This document shows positions 12,665-26,545 of a stretch of DNA of 64,000 bases, in pieces; positions within the stretch are counted from its first letter, which is position 1, and each line of letters opens with the position of its first letter. The stretch spans positions 32,161,752 through 32,225,751 of the forward strand of contig OX439133.1 in assembly GCA_949318235.1 (NCBI GenBank), in the 5' to 3' direction. A program made the translations under genes and the position numbers. The stretch is from Ecdyonurus torrentis (lineage: Eukaryota > Arthropoda > Insecta > Ephemeroptera > Heptageniidae). A model generated the notes under the pieces. That model saw only the letters and a program-made list of their open reading frames with translations. It did no database searches and was not told the DNA's origin.

Positions 12665-13454
12665 ATATTGTTAAGTTTCAAAAAAAAAAAAAAAAAAAAA
12701 TTCTATAAAAGTAAAAAGAAAAAAAAAATCGACAAAATCTCACTTTTTGCTTTTTCTCCTCTAGCAAAGTTAATAATTATTTAATTTTAAAACTGTTTGA
12801 ATTTTCAAAATTGTAAAAATCTAAGCTTTAATTTGATGTATGTATAAAAAGTTAATTTTACGTTAAGTCTTGTGTGATTTCTTTATGTCTAAACATCCTC
12901 AAAGACTTTACGGACACCCTTTACATTACTATAAAATTCTAAAAGATGCTAGTCAATATATTGAATAATTCTATACAAAACTAATTTTTACTTAACAATT
13001 TAATATTAAATAATTTAGTGATACAACATCGATTAATTAAAATGTAGAGACAATTAAACCATTATACCATAATATGTAATTAAAAGTACTTGTAATTGGC
13101 ATAAAATATACAATTTGATTTCGACGACTTCGTTATTTAACACATATTATCAAAGTTTTACAAAATATTATAATTTACAAAAAAAAAAAAAAATAATAAT
13201 AATAATAAAAACAATAAATAACGTTATTACGAAAAAATTAAATCTTTACATCCGAACACTGCCTACAGCGTCAATTCATTCTAATCGCTACTTAAATTAT
13301 ACTAACCTTTTCTTTCTATTTGAAAATGTTTAAGTTCCTAAGAATAAAAATTTTATACACGTAAAATAAAATAAACGTGCTTCAAACACAGCATTAAAAT
13401 AAAATATTTTCGTAGTAAATATCGATAACTTGGTTGATTTTAAACAAAACTAAT

Positions 13455-13747
13455 ATATTACACGTTAAACAAACTTGCGCTTTGTCGCCATGTTTGTGGT
13501 GCCTAATGTTTTGTCCAGCATAATGAAACATAATTTTTCCCATTTGTCGCATAAATCAAAGCTATTTCGACTGCAAGCATTTCTCTTATTATATTCCTCT
13601 AGCTTTTAGGACCTAGAAATAAGGCTCCGATGGAGGTTTGAAGCTTAAAGTTTTCTATTAAAAATATAAATGACGTGCCTCCTATTCTGGCCTGTGTATT
13701 TCTAACCAACAAAATGACGGCTCTTAAATATAAGTGCAACTGGTCTA
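13455..13747 (+). mobile_element. MITE family J, copy 1
   Basis: The segment containing CGCCATGTTTGTGGTGCCTA, TTTAGGACCTAGAAATAAG and GACGGCTCTTAAATATAAG recurs inverted at about 63296-63588. It interrupts an array unit between box W and its usual continuation (TTGAGAATTTT), which resumes at 13748. Confidence 0.6.
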
Positions 13748-16011
13748 TTGAGGGTTTTTATACATGCATTAATATATATATATTTTTAAATTACCTTAAT
13801 GTAGAGATGCAAAGGGTTATTGTTTAAAAAAATTATTGTTGCACGTTTTTGATGAAATTGCCTTTTAATTTAATTATATATAAAACTTTTTTATATATAA
13901 AATATTTTAATGCCATTAAATCGGTTATTTAAAAACCAGAAGCAATCAGCCCATTATATTTAAGGGATTACACGCAAAAGAATGTGTATTTTGCTGGCAA
14001 ATATAAATTTTGATTTAGTCAGATGACAGATTCAAAAATTCGTAAATGCGACATTTTTTACGTAATTTTTAAAATTAGATCATTTAATAATATTTACAAA
14101 TATATATTTCACATTTTATAGTAGTAAAATATTTATAATTTTTTATTATATTTAAATCGTATAAAAATCGCTATTCAGTCGATCTTAAGTCATAAGCATT
14201 AGAATACAGTTAAATTACTTTTAACTTTATTTTCACGTATTCTTACGTTGTATAATATTCAAACTATTTTCTGAATGCAAATTTATATTAGTTGAAATTA
14301 ACATGCATTATACTACTCTTTAAATTTATAAATATTCATAGAAATATCGATAACGGAGTTGATTTTAAACAAAACTAATTTTGAGATTTTTTTTTAAAGC
14401 ATACTCACTACTGCATAAGGTCAGTAAGTACATTAACTTACTGTTATTCAATTATAAGTGGACGCTATATTTTAACTGAAATTAATATTTAATAATAGAA
14501 ACAAAATGCAATTTTAAGAACGGAAATCTGTTTTTATGTTAATTTTAAACAAAATCGTAATTTATAAACTTTTAGTTAATAACATTGAAAAGAAATCATT
14601 GATGGAAATTGCATTTTCATATCAATGGTTTTTTTAATTATACTTCTAATATTTGCAGAGAAATTAAATATTTATTAAAATTTGTTAGTCATCCGAAAGG
14701 CAACGAAATAATTTATCTATTGATAAAGTTTTGCCTTCTTGTGTGACACCGAAAATAAATATATTTTTTATGTGCTACGAATTATTATTATTATTGATTT
14801 TAAATAATTACTTATCCCTTTAAGTGTATTTATATGACATTCTAAAGATGTTAAGCAATATACTGAAAAATTTGAAACAAAACTAATATTCAATAAAAAT
14901 TTTAAAAATAAATAATTCCGTGAAAACATTGATTAAATAAAAACTATAAAGACAATTAAGCTATCATCATCAAGCGTTAACACAACGAAAAGTGCTTGAA
15001 ATTTGCTTGCAATATAAAATTTAGTTCAGAGATTTGTAGTTTTTACATACCATCAAAGTATAGTAATTGGAGTTTTATTGGAGTTTTATTGAAGTATAGT
15101 TATTTACAAAAACAATTATTATTGTCCTATGATAGTATTTATATCATTTTATGAATCTAACTCATGTGTGTGCTGTGTACACAAGGCAAATCAACAATAT
15201 TAGTAATTAAATAATACTTTTTCTTTTGATTTAAAATATTTAAAATCATGTGAACATAAATATACACTAATTCAAATTAAAATGTGTTATTCACATCATT
15301 AAAATTAAATTTTATTAAATTAAATATCGATAAGATGATTGGTTTTAAACAAAACCAATATTGGTGAATAATATTCATATTATTAATAGTGTTTTTTTTT
15401 TTTAAATCCTGCATAATTTTAGTAAATACATTAATAAAATATAAGAATTCAAATATTAAGGATACAAGTCTGTTTTTGTATTGATTTTTAACTTAACCAA
15501 TATTTAAGAACAATTTATTTTTAGTAAGTAAAATATAATTAATATTAATAAATAAAAAATCATTGATATTTCAATTTTATATCAATGATCACTGGTTCCG
15601 GTTATATAATTATACTTCTTCAAAGTTACAGCAGTATTGAATAATACTCATTAAAATGTTTAATATTGCACGCCAGATCACCTAGAGCTAATAATGTTAT
15701 CCTTGATAAAATATATTATATTGTCCTGGGTCCTGATTACGTATATTACTAGAAAGTAAATATTTAAATTTACTGTACTACGAATAAAAACAATTTTTTT
15801 TTCTTATATAATAAATCATTGGATATAAAGAAGATTCATTTTAAATTCTAAAAGATGCTTATCTATATGTTGAATTATTGAATTATAAACAAAACTAATT
15901 TTCAATAAATATTTAATAGGAAATATTTTATTGAAATGCAATCGATTAACTAAAAACTAGACAATAAGGCCATCATACTTAAAGCAATAACGTAACGTGT
16001 AATTAACGTGT

Positions 16012-16227
16012 AGTTGCACCGACCAGCCTGCCTAGACGTTTCCACGGTTTCCTAGGCTGTCATGGCGAATGCCGGGCTGTGTACTTAAGCCGTGGCCGGC
16101 CAGTGAGTGCTTTCCCAAAAATTTGGAAAGTCCTTACCTGTCGATAAGACAATGTCTTGACTGGGATTGGTGTAGCACGATAACACAATATGCCTAGGGC
16201 AATAAAAAAAAAAAAAAAAAAAAAAAA
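16012..16227 (+). mobile_element. SINE-like / RTE-type 3' tail with poly-A
   Basis: A GC-rich block with CCACGGTTTCC, GCGAATGCCGGGCTG and AAGCCGTGGCCGGCC ends in a 23-base A run (16205-16227) and is embedded in AT-rich array sequence. From memory, this phrase order resembles the shared 3' tail of arthropod RTE LINEs and their SINEs. No tRNA-derived head with A and B boxes was seen, so it may be a 5'-truncated copy. Array sequence resumes immediately after the A run. Confidence 0.55.
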
Positions 16228-17510
16228 CTTGTAATGGACTGAAAAATATGAAATTTGATATTGACGGATTCTTTATTTATCACCAAAATCAAACTTAAAT
16301 TCTTGTATTTAACAACAATAACAAAACCTTTAAATTTCATATTTTACATTTCACATTAAAAAAATATTTATCATAATATTTAAATGACATCAACATTCAA
16401 AAGTCATCATTGTTGTAGTCTTATTGCTAATCATGTTAAACTAACTTTTTCTTTATATTTAAAATGTTTAAAATTCCATGAATACAAATTTACACCGGTT
16501 AAAATTTTAAAATAAACTTGTGTTAAACACAGCATTAAATTAAAATATTGTAACAGTATATATTTACAACCGAAATTTTTTTAAATAAAACTACTGTTGA
16601 GAATTTTATATGCATAAATATTTAATTAACACAAAAATAATTAACCTAATGTAGGGATAAGTTCGTACGGTGTTATTGCCTAAAAAAAAAAAAATAATAA
16701 TAATAATAATAATATTGCATAATTTGGTAAATACTTTAGAAACTTTTTTTTTTATTGTTTTTTTTTTTCAGTCTTTTGTACTTGTTTTAATTAAAATATA
16801 TTAAAAATGACATGCAAATACGAGTACTTTGTGAAACGGACTTTTACTTTTAAACTTATTTATGGACTATAGAGTACTAGAGAAGTATGTTTTTCTCTTT
16901 GAACGAAAAGTTTTCAATAATAACATTTTTCCGTAAACTTCACAATAATGCTAATAATGTAGGTGGTGAATATGATTTTTTTTTTCTTAAAGTATACTCA
17001 ATACTGCATAAGGTCAGTAAGTACATTAACTTACTGTTATTCAATTATAAGCGGACGCTATATTTTAACACAAATTAATATATGATAATAATAACAAAAT
17101 GCAATTTTAAGAACGGAAATCTGTTTTTATGTTAATTTTTAACAAAACCATAATTTTTAAACTTTAAGTTAATAACATAGAAAAAAAAATCATAGATGGA
17201 AATTGCATTTTCATATCAATGGCTTTATAATTCTTCTTCTAATATTTGCAGAGAAATTAAATATTTAATAAAATTTGAACTTTCCCGCAGATCTCTGAAG
17301 TAATTTAACGCTAATAAAGTTTTGCCAACTTGTATGACATCGAAAACAAATATATATTTTTCATGTGCTACGAATTATTATTATTTTTTTTTTATATATA
17401 AGTATATTTATCGCTTAAAGTGTATTTATATGACATTCTAAAGATGTTAAGCAATATAATGAATAATTCTAAACAAAACTAATATTTAATAAATTAAATT
17501 TAATAATTGT

Positions 17511-17790
17511 TTATTGGGCATTAAAAACATTTAGCAATACAAAAAAATTGTTACAGAGAAAAAGATAATGTAAACCCAATAGGTAGGGAGAAAAAGGCAA
17601 ATGCCCATACACGCATTGTGATCTCCTACGATGCATAAAACAATTTAGAATACAACTGCTTCGTTAAAAATAACATGAATATAACAACGACATAATAATT
17701 AAAAATAAAATGAAAAAAAAATTAATAAAATAATTATAATAATAATAAAAAAAAATCAACCCCCAAAAAAAATAAAAATTTAATAATAAA
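17511..17790 (-). mobile_element. Probable LINE 3'-end fragment (minus strand)
   Basis: It is an insert in array box 3. Read on the minus strand it ends AATGCCCAATAAA, like a retrotransposon or mRNA 3' end with a polyadenylation signal. No ORF motif supports it, so the assignment is tentative. Confidence 0.35.
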
Positions 17791-18257
17791 TAATTCCGTT
17801 AAATAAAATCCATTTATTTAAAAGTAGAGACAATTAAGCCATCATCATCAAGCGTTGACATTTGCTTGAAATTTGCTGGCGATATAAAATTTAGTTGAGA
17901 GAGATTTGTAGTTTTTACATACCATCAAAGTATAATTATTGGAGTTTTATTGGAGTATAGTTATTTACAAAAATAATTATCGTAAAATTTATATCATTTT
18001 ATGAATCTAATTCATGAGTGTGCTATATTATGCAGAAGCCCGATTAACAATATTACTAATTATGAATAATGCTTACTTATTTTTCTTTTTTATTGAGAAT
18101 ATTTAAAATCATGTAAACATAAATATAAACTAATTGAAATAAATTTGTGTTCTTCACATTATTAAAATAAAATATTATCGAAGTAAATATCGATAAGTTG
18201 ATTGATTTTAAACAAAACCAATATTGAGATTTTTGTAATATGTGTATAAATTATTAT

Positions 18258-18785
18258 TGGAGCTTATCGATAGATAGGGTGTATGCGGATGACGTCATAT
18301 TTATTGCGCTTTATTGGCCATACTGGAGTAGTGCATAACATTGCTCAGCATAGGACAAACTTCATTTAGTTTAGGCCAATTTTCTTTGGAAAATCAGTAA
18401 ATTTTTTGTTATTGTTATTTTTCTCACATACTTGAGATACTAATTCAACATATTTACAGCATCAATGCTCTCAAAAAATATTGCATAGTGTTTTTAAACT
18501 GGCATAACGATTTTTTTTCCTATGCCACCCATGTTATTGAGTTATCCAACATGGCGTCGACTTTTACATGAATGCATAGACCCTATAGCACGCATGGAAA
18601 TGCGGTGAAATCTAGGGATCCCTATAACATTACGCTTATGAGGAAAAACATATTTTGTTGCGATTTATGAGATAATTACCCCAACGATTCCTGAGAAATT
18701 TAAAAAATTAATACTAGACATACTTTTACGTGTTTTAAACTATATAACTTTTAAAAGCATATTTTAAACCGATAACTTTCTATGA
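18258..18785 (+). mobile_element. MITE family B, copy 1, interrupted by family A
   Basis: The left end is GGAGCTTATCGATA. The right part (18588-18785) runs through GCACGCATGGAAATGCGG, ACATACTTTTACGTGTTTTAA and AAACCGATAAC. The family A element at 18275-18587 splits it. Copy 2 (23338-23575) is the same element in a paralogous array unit without the insertion. Confidence 0.75.
18275..18587 (+). mobile_element. MITE family A, copy 1
   Basis: It begins TAGGGTGTATGCGGATGACG and ends AATGCATAGACCCTA. The shared interior has CATACTGGAGTA, TTTTCTTTGGAAAATCAGT, CTCACATACTTGAGA and CCAACATGGCGTCGACTTT. It is inserted in family B. Confidence 0.8.
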
Positions 18786-18955
18786 ACCTAATGAATGAAT
18801 GATTTCGTGAAAGGCTATGGCATGAAAATATTAAATTTTCTATTGTAATTTCTTAGTGATTATTATGTATTTATTGTCATTATTTATTTAATTGAAGTGC
18901 ATTTTTTAGTTGAAAGGTGATATAAATGGCAAGCATACAATGCTCTTAGAAAATA

Positions 18956-18999
18956 TTATATTTATAAATATAATAATATATATATATTATATATATATA

Positions 19000-19045
<46 letters not shown>
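18956..19045. repeat. (TA)n microsatellite
   Basis: An AT-dinucleotide tract within an array unit, ending in a few TATG repeats. Confidence 0.9.
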
Positions 19046-19088
19046 GGACTAGAAGAATATTAATTATTATCTTTTTATATGAATTTTT

Positions 19089-19615
19089 TAGAGCTGTAAA
19101 AAACTCGAAATATTTTTAGCCCGGGCTGAAATTTTTTAGCCCGGGTTGACTTGAAACCCGGGTTTAGCTTGAAATCGAGCTTAAACTCGAAAAACGAGCC
19201 AAAGCTCGGAAAGCTCGACATTCGAGCCGAAGTATGAAAACGAGTTTTCAAGCCTATGAAAAAAAAGCTCGATTTTCATTATAAAAAATTTGTTTTTAAA
19301 GGATAAAAGTCATAAATAGAATAAAATAATTTTTCAAAATGTTTTTAACGGCTTCTTTTGCATGATAGAATATTAAAAATGCCATTTTAAACAAAAATCA
19401 CAAATACTTTTTTATTTGCTTTCTGCAAAAATTGTACTTTTGCTCGACTTTTTTTCAAAAGTTTATTTTTTTAACGAGTCATTTTCGAGCTCAACTCGAA
19501 AAAGCTCGATTTTGAGCTAAAAGCTCGAAACCCGGGGTAACCATCTTGAAAAAAACGAGCACCCGAAAATTTTAACCCGGGCGGGTGCTCGAACCGGTTT
19601 AAATTTACAGCTCTA
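19089..19615. mobile_element. hAT-type MITE, copy 2
   Basis: Ends are TAGAGCTGTAAA and TTTACAGCTCTA, with the same CGAGCT/CCCGGG-rich interior as the copy at 10603. The flanks GAATTTTT and CAATTTTT match at 7 of 8 positions, with one extra C on the right, so this is a slightly decayed 8-bp target duplication. The array continues on both sides. Confidence 0.8.
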
Positions 19616-22600
19616 CCAATTTTTCATTAAAAACATTTTTTTCATGTTTATGCGAATACCTGAAGTGGTTTTAAATCGTATACTTAAATACTGTATAATG
19701 TAAGTTAATAAAGTTAACACATTTTATTTACTGCTATTTAAAATTTTGCGGATGTTACACGTAAATTAATATTTAGTAAAAAAAAAAAGTATAACAGTTG
19801 AATTTTCAAGTATTGAAATCTGTTTTTGTGTTGATTTTTAACTAAACCAATATTTAAGAATAATTTGTTTTTAGTATAGTTTAATATAATTAAAATTAAT
19901 ATGATTGCAATCATTGAAATTTCATTTAATATCAATGATCACTGATCACTGGGTCTGTTTAAATAATTACTTAATTACACTTCTTCAAAGTTGCAGCAGT
20001 ACTGAATATTTTTTAAAAATTCTACTATTGCAATCCAGATCCCCAAGAGCTAATGAATTTATCCCTTCTAAAATATGGTTTCTAAAAAATATATATCATT
20101 AATCACTGATAAAAATTATTTTCAAAGTTGCAACAGCATTGAATATTTATTAGTAAAAAATTACTATTGCAGTCCAGATTACCCAGAGCTAACAAATTTA
20201 TCGTTGATTAAATATCATTATGTAATATTAATAATTATTTTAATATAAAAAAACTTAGTAAAATAAAAGCAATTGATTAAAAAGAAGAAACAATTAAACC
20301 ATCATACTTAAGGCAATAATCCATAATTATTAGTACATGTAATTGGCTGAAAATATAAAATTTGATTTCAGCGGATTCTTCATTTATCATATAATACCAA
20401 AGTTTTATAATTGTATTTTAAAAAATAATAATAATAATTAACATGTCATATTACGAAAATATTTATCATATCATATCGCAATGCCACTGTTGTTCCAGTC
20501 TTACTGCTAATTCAATGAGACAATTTTTTTCTTTGTATCTAAAATGTTAAAAATCAAATGAATACAATTTTGCACTGATTAAAATCAACTTGTATAAACA
20601 ATTGATTAAAATAAATAATACCTGGGAGTAAATAATATCGATAAAATGGTTGATTTTAAACAAAGCTATATAATATTGAGTCTTTTACAAGCATTAATAT
20701 TTCCTCTGGTCTATTCCTTTAATATTATTATTATTTTAAGTGTTTTTATTGAAACGTGATAAAAATGGCATAAGTACGAGTGCTCAGTGAGAAACTTTTG
20801 TTTTTCTTTTTTTTATACTTATTAATGGACTTATTTAAAGAATCTAATTCTTTTCGTAGGCAAGTTTTTCATTGAAAACCTTTTTTATAAATATATTTGA
20901 ATACGCAATTAGTTTAGTTCGAATTAAGTTCGTAAATATGAAGTTTTTTAACCTATACTTAAATACTGCATAATGTAAGTTTATACATGTAATTTACTGT
21001 TGTTAATATAAGTGGACAATTTATTTTGACACAAAATAATATTTAATAATAGTAACAAATGCAATTTTAGAGGATGGAAATCTGTTTTTATGTTAATTTT
21101 TAACAAAACCAATATTTAATATCAATTTAAAAATGAGTAATTTAATAGTATTTTCATATCAATAATTATATAATTATACTTCTTCACATTTGCAGTGGAA
21201 TTAAATTTTCATTACAATTTTTTACTGTACTGGAAATAGTCCAGATCAACCTATTTATCATTTATATAATTTTGCCTATTTTTTATGATAAGAAATTAAA
21301 TATATTTTAATGTACTGTGTCTATGTATCGTAATAACATTTTCTTTTTTATGAAACATTTAAGTATACAGTACATATTTATAATATATAAAAGATGCCAA
21401 TCAATATGTTTAATAATGCTGAACAAAACTGATTTTAATTATTTATTTTAATACAAAATACAATTTATTTAAATAAAAACGATTAATTGAATCTAGAGAC
21501 AAAATAATATCATATAGCAATTGCTCATAATTAAAAACGCTTGTAATTTGCTACAAGAAGGAAAATAAAAAATAAACAAACAACAGATTCTTGATTATTC
21601 ACAGAATATCAAAGTTTAGTAATTCTATTTTAGAAAAAGTTAAATATATTTATTTAATATTTTATATTATGAAAATATTTATCATTATTAAATCATATCA
21701 ACATCCTCTATTCCTACTATTACTCCCAGTCTTATTCCTTATTACATCATACTATAGCTTTTTCTTTCTAATTTATCTATTTAAAATGTTTAATATTCCA
21801 TAAATACAAATATACACCGGTCGAAATAAACTTGTGTTAAACACAGCATTAAAATAAAATACTGTCAGAGTATATTATGTAAAACCTAAATGATTTTAAA
21901 CAAAACTACTATTGAGAATTTTATAATGCATAAATATTTAAGTATAAGAAAAAAAAAAACAATTAACTTAATGAAGGACTACAATCTTACAATGTTATTG
22001 CCTAAAAATACAACATTTAATATTTCATAATATAAAATTTTGTTATAAATTTTAGAATTTTTTTATCTTTTAAATCTTTTATACCTGTTTTAATTGAAAG
22101 GTGTTAAAAATGACATACAATTACGAGTGCTTTGTGAAACGGACTTCTTTTTATTTTTAAACTTATAAATGGACTAAAGTACTAGAGAAGAATATTTTAT
22201 TCTTTGTACGAAAAATTTTCCATGATAACATTTTTCATAAATTTCACCATGCGAAGAGTGCATTATTTTTTTTTTTTCTTAAAGCATACTCAAATACTGC
22301 ATAAGGTCAGATAGTACCTTAATTTACTGATATTCAATTAAAAGCGGATGCTATATTCAAACTTAAACTAATTATTGATAATAGTAACAAAATGCAATTT
22401 TAAGAACGGAAATCTGTTTTTATGTTAATTTTTAACAAAACCATTATTTATAAACTTTAAGTTAATAACATAAAAAAAAAGTATAGATATAGAAATTGCA
22501 TTTTCATATCAATGGTTTTAAAATTATTATTCTAATATTTGCAGAGAAATTAAATATTTAAAAAATTTTGATACTGTCATCCAGGTTAACGATATAATTT

Positions 22601-22671
22601 AACCTTAATTTTAGTAAAGTTTACTCTTGTATGACATCGAAAACAAATAAATGTTATATGTGCTACGACAT

Positions 22672-22776
<105 letters not shown>

Positions 22777-23337
22777 ACATGAGTATCCCTTTAAGTGAAT
22801 TTATATGACATTCTAAAGATGCTGAGCAATATATTGAATAATTCTAAACAAAAGTTCAATAAAAATTTTGAAAATAAATAATTCCGTGATAACATTGATT
22901 CAATAAAAACTAAAGACAATTAACCCATCATCTTCAAGCGTTGACACACACCGAAAAGTGGTTGTAATTTGCTGGCAATGTAAAATTTAATTCAGACTTG
23001 TAATTTTTACATACCATCAAAGTATATTTATTGGGGTTTTAATGGAGCATAGTTATTTGCAAAAATAATTATCATAGTATTTATATCATTTCAAGAATCT
23101 AACCCATGTGTGTGCTGTGTTCAAAAATATACTGTATTACTAATTAATTAATGCTACCTTTTTTCTTTTTTATTTAGAATATTTAAAACCATGTGAACAT
23201 AAATATTTCACTAATTGAAATAAACTTGCATTATTTACATAATTAAAATTTAATTTTATTGAATTAAATATCGATAAGTTGATTGATTTTAAACAAAACC
23301 AATATTGAGATTTTTGTAATATGTGTATAAATTATTA

Positions 23338-23575
23338 TTGGAGCTTATCGATATATAGCACGCAGGGAAATGCGGGGAAAGCTGGATATCTCCTTATAAC
23401 ATTACGCTTATGAGGAAAAACATATTTTGTTGTGATTTTTGAAAAAAACTACTTGACCGATTCCGAAGAAATTTAAGAGAAATACTAAATACAAAATGTT
23501 ATCGTGTTTTAAGCTACATAGATTTTTTAGTGCATTTTTTAAACTGATAATGATAACCTTCTATGAACCTAATGA
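23338..23575 (+). mobile_element. MITE family B, copy 2 (uninterrupted)
   Basis: It is the paralogue of the copy at 18258, in the same array context (upstream phrase ATTGATTTTAAACAAAACC in both). The family A insertion site reads CGATATATAGCACGC without interruption. Confidence 0.75.
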
Positions 23576-25252
23576 ATGAATGATATCGTGTAAGACTAAA
23601 GCATATAAATTAATAAATTTACTATTGCAATTTCATAGTGATTATTATTTATTATTATTTTTTAATTTAATATCATTTTTTAGTTGAAAGGTGATAAAAA
23701 TGACAAGCTTATACGAGTGATCTAAGAAAAGTTTATATATATTTATTTTTATTTATTTATATGTATGGACTAGAAGAATATTAATTATTATCTTCTTATA
23801 TAAATTTTTCATTTAAACTTTTTTTTTTTTTTTTTTTTTTTTTGTCATATATATATGCGAGTAGGTAAAGTGGTGAAAGTGGTTTTAAATCCTATACTTA
23901 AATACTGTATAATGTAAATTAATAAACTTAACACATTTTATTTACTACCATTTAAATATGTGCGGATGTTACACAAATTAATATTTAGTAAAAATGTATA
24001 ACAGTTGAAAAATTAAGTATTGAAACCTCAGGAAACCTGCTTTTGTTTGATTTTTAACTAAACCAATATTTAAAAATAATTTATTTTTTCTAAGTAAGTT
24101 TAATATAATTAAAATTAATAATATTGAACTCATTGAAATTTCATTTTAATATCAATGGTAACTGATTAAAATTATTATTATTCAAAGTTGCAATTAGCAT
24201 TGAATATTTATTGGTAAAAAATTACTATTGCATCCCAGATCACCCAGAGTTAATAAATGTATTGTTGATTAATTATAGTTTTGCCTGATGATTACGTGTA
24301 TTACTAGAAAATAAATATGTTTTATACTGTATTTTTTTCTTATAAGAATCCATTCGTTAAAGTACATTCATATAAAATTCTAAAAGATGTTTGATCATAA
24401 TATTGAGTAATTCTAAACAAAACTAAATTTCCATAATTATTTCATAATAAAAAGAAATTAGTAAATTTAAGATTAAGTAAAAACAAGAGAAAATTACACC
24501 ATCATACTTAAAGCAATAATATGTAATGTAATTACTTTACAATACTACTTACATACTACTTAACTACTTACAATACTACAATTATATTACTTTAGCAATG
24601 TAATTGGCTAAAACGTAAAATTTGATTTCAGCGGATTCTCCATTTATCACATAAAATCAAAGTTTAAAAATTGTATTTTCCAAAAAAAAAATAATAATAA
24701 TAATAATAATAATTAATAACATGTTATATTACGAAATTATTTCTCATAATATTTATCTATATCGCAATGCCGAGACTGTTTCATGAATCGTATTTTTTAT
24801 TGCTAATTAAATTAGACAAACTTTTTCTTTGTATCTAAAATGTTAAAAATCACATGAATAGAATTTTTCCATGATTAAAATAAACTTGCATATACAATTA
24901 ATTAAAATAAAATTTTGCCAGAGTAAATATTGATAAAATGGTTGATTTTAAACAATACTAATATTGAGTTTTTTTACATGCATTAATATTTCAATAATAA
25001 TAATATTAAAAAAAAAAATTAATGGTGGGATGCATATAATAGGGCTATTGCATATAATTTTTAAATTTATTATTTCACGCTTTTGTTGTTTTGACCCTTT
25101 GATTTAAAATTTTTGTAATGGTATTTTCAATTTTACTTCTTGTCTTGATTGAAAGGAGATTAAAAAATATAATAATAATAAAAATAAAAAAAATACCACT
25201 GATCGCTGTGTCATGAACTTATTTTGACTCATTTATAGACAATTAAGTTCAA

Positions 25253-26045
25253 AATATGTTTATTTATTTCTATCTCCTACAATCATATACAAACATTGCA
25301 CATTAGCAGGTTCTTGTTCAACAATTAAAACAATGAGAAATGATAGTCAGACTTACACACTAAAAATAATGCACAATATGCGTGCTAGGTAAGAAATAAT
25401 ATAATACTATTATTTTATAATTTTTGTTTTATCATTATTATAACAATAATATTTATTTGAGATCTCGCTATAGATAGCACATTATTATTTAAATAATTTA
25501 TAATTGATAAAATATACTTAAAATACATAAAATCATAGCCGTGGGCTCACTCTAGGGCCCGGACATTATGTCAATATAGATAAAATATATTAAAATAGCA
25601 TACAAGACAGAGGTATCATTAATTATTATATATAAGAAAATGGTCAAAACATATTAATTATTGTTAAAAACATAAATATTTTATCACAAGTGGTCGTTGG
25701 AAAACTCTTCAATTGAGTAGTATTGCTTATTTAATAAAAACACTTTTAGAGCAGATTTAAATAACTTGAAATCATTTTGCTGCCTTATGCTTGTAGGAAG
25801 GTGATTGTATATTGCAATACAACCACAGAAAGGACCCTTTTTATACATTTCAGTTCTTTTATATATGTTTTATTTTATTTTACCATCATTATTACGTGTC
25901 ACATGTTCATGTTTAATTTCATGTTTCTTGAAAAATTCTAAGTTTGTTTAATTTTATTATCTTCGTTCGTAAATTTCTGATTGATAAATTAATTCATAAA
26001 TACAACTGTGCGAATAGTTAACCTCATGTTACCAGGATTACATAG
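25253..26045 (-). mobile_element. 5'-truncated LINE (Jockey/CR1-like), 3' end only
   Basis: On the minus strand this is the C-terminal end of a reverse-transcriptase ORF followed by about 430 bp of 3' UTR that ends near 25253. It interrupts the array. A related 3' UTR fragment lies at about 42050-42300 (shared TTTATTTATTTCT and AGAAATGATAGTCA). Confidence 0.65.
25684..25870 (-). pseudogene. LINE ORF C-terminus (truncated, broken)
   Basis: The minus-strand translation contains AIYNHLPTSIRQ, then FKLFKSALKVFLLNKQYYS and IEEF before a stop at 25684-25686. This is the usual final block of Jockey/CR1-group ORF2 proteins (YN.LP..I, F...LK..LL...YYS..EF). An in-frame stop sits just upstream, in the AT-rich part near 25870. 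Beyond it the same strand still reads HEIKHEHVTRNN, the preceding conserved block. No reverse-transcriptase core remains. Confidence 0.65.
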
Positions 26046-26545
26046 AAAAGTTTTTTTTAAACCTACTTTCATACCGCATAATGGCAGTTAATAAATTAAA
26101 TGTACTGTCATTCAAATATAAACGGAAGCGATATTTTAACTTAAATTAATATTTGATAATAGTTACAAAAAGCAATTTGAAGAGTGAAAAAATGTTTTCA
26201 TGTTGATTTTTAACAAATCCAATATTTAAGAACAATTTGGAATAAATAATTTACACTTTATTGATTAAAAACATAGAAATAAAGAAATCATTGATGGAAA
26301 TTGCATTTTTATATTAAAGGTTTAAAGATTAATATACTTTTTGAATTTGCAGTGTAAATAAATATTTATTGAAATTATTTGTTTTATTATTTATTATTAT
26401 TATTTTTTATTTTTAGTTTTTTTATATACATTTTTATTGATATTATTTACGTTTCGCCCAATCACCAAACTTACTTAACTATGATATTATTAAGTTTTAA
26501 TATACTTGTAGTACATGACAAAATAAAACTATTCTTAAGCTGTTC

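Noticed and set aside
12599..12784. 61-aa ORF as an independent gene
   Set aside because: Its first part is the last frame segment of the decayed transposase; the rest is translated poly-A and flank.
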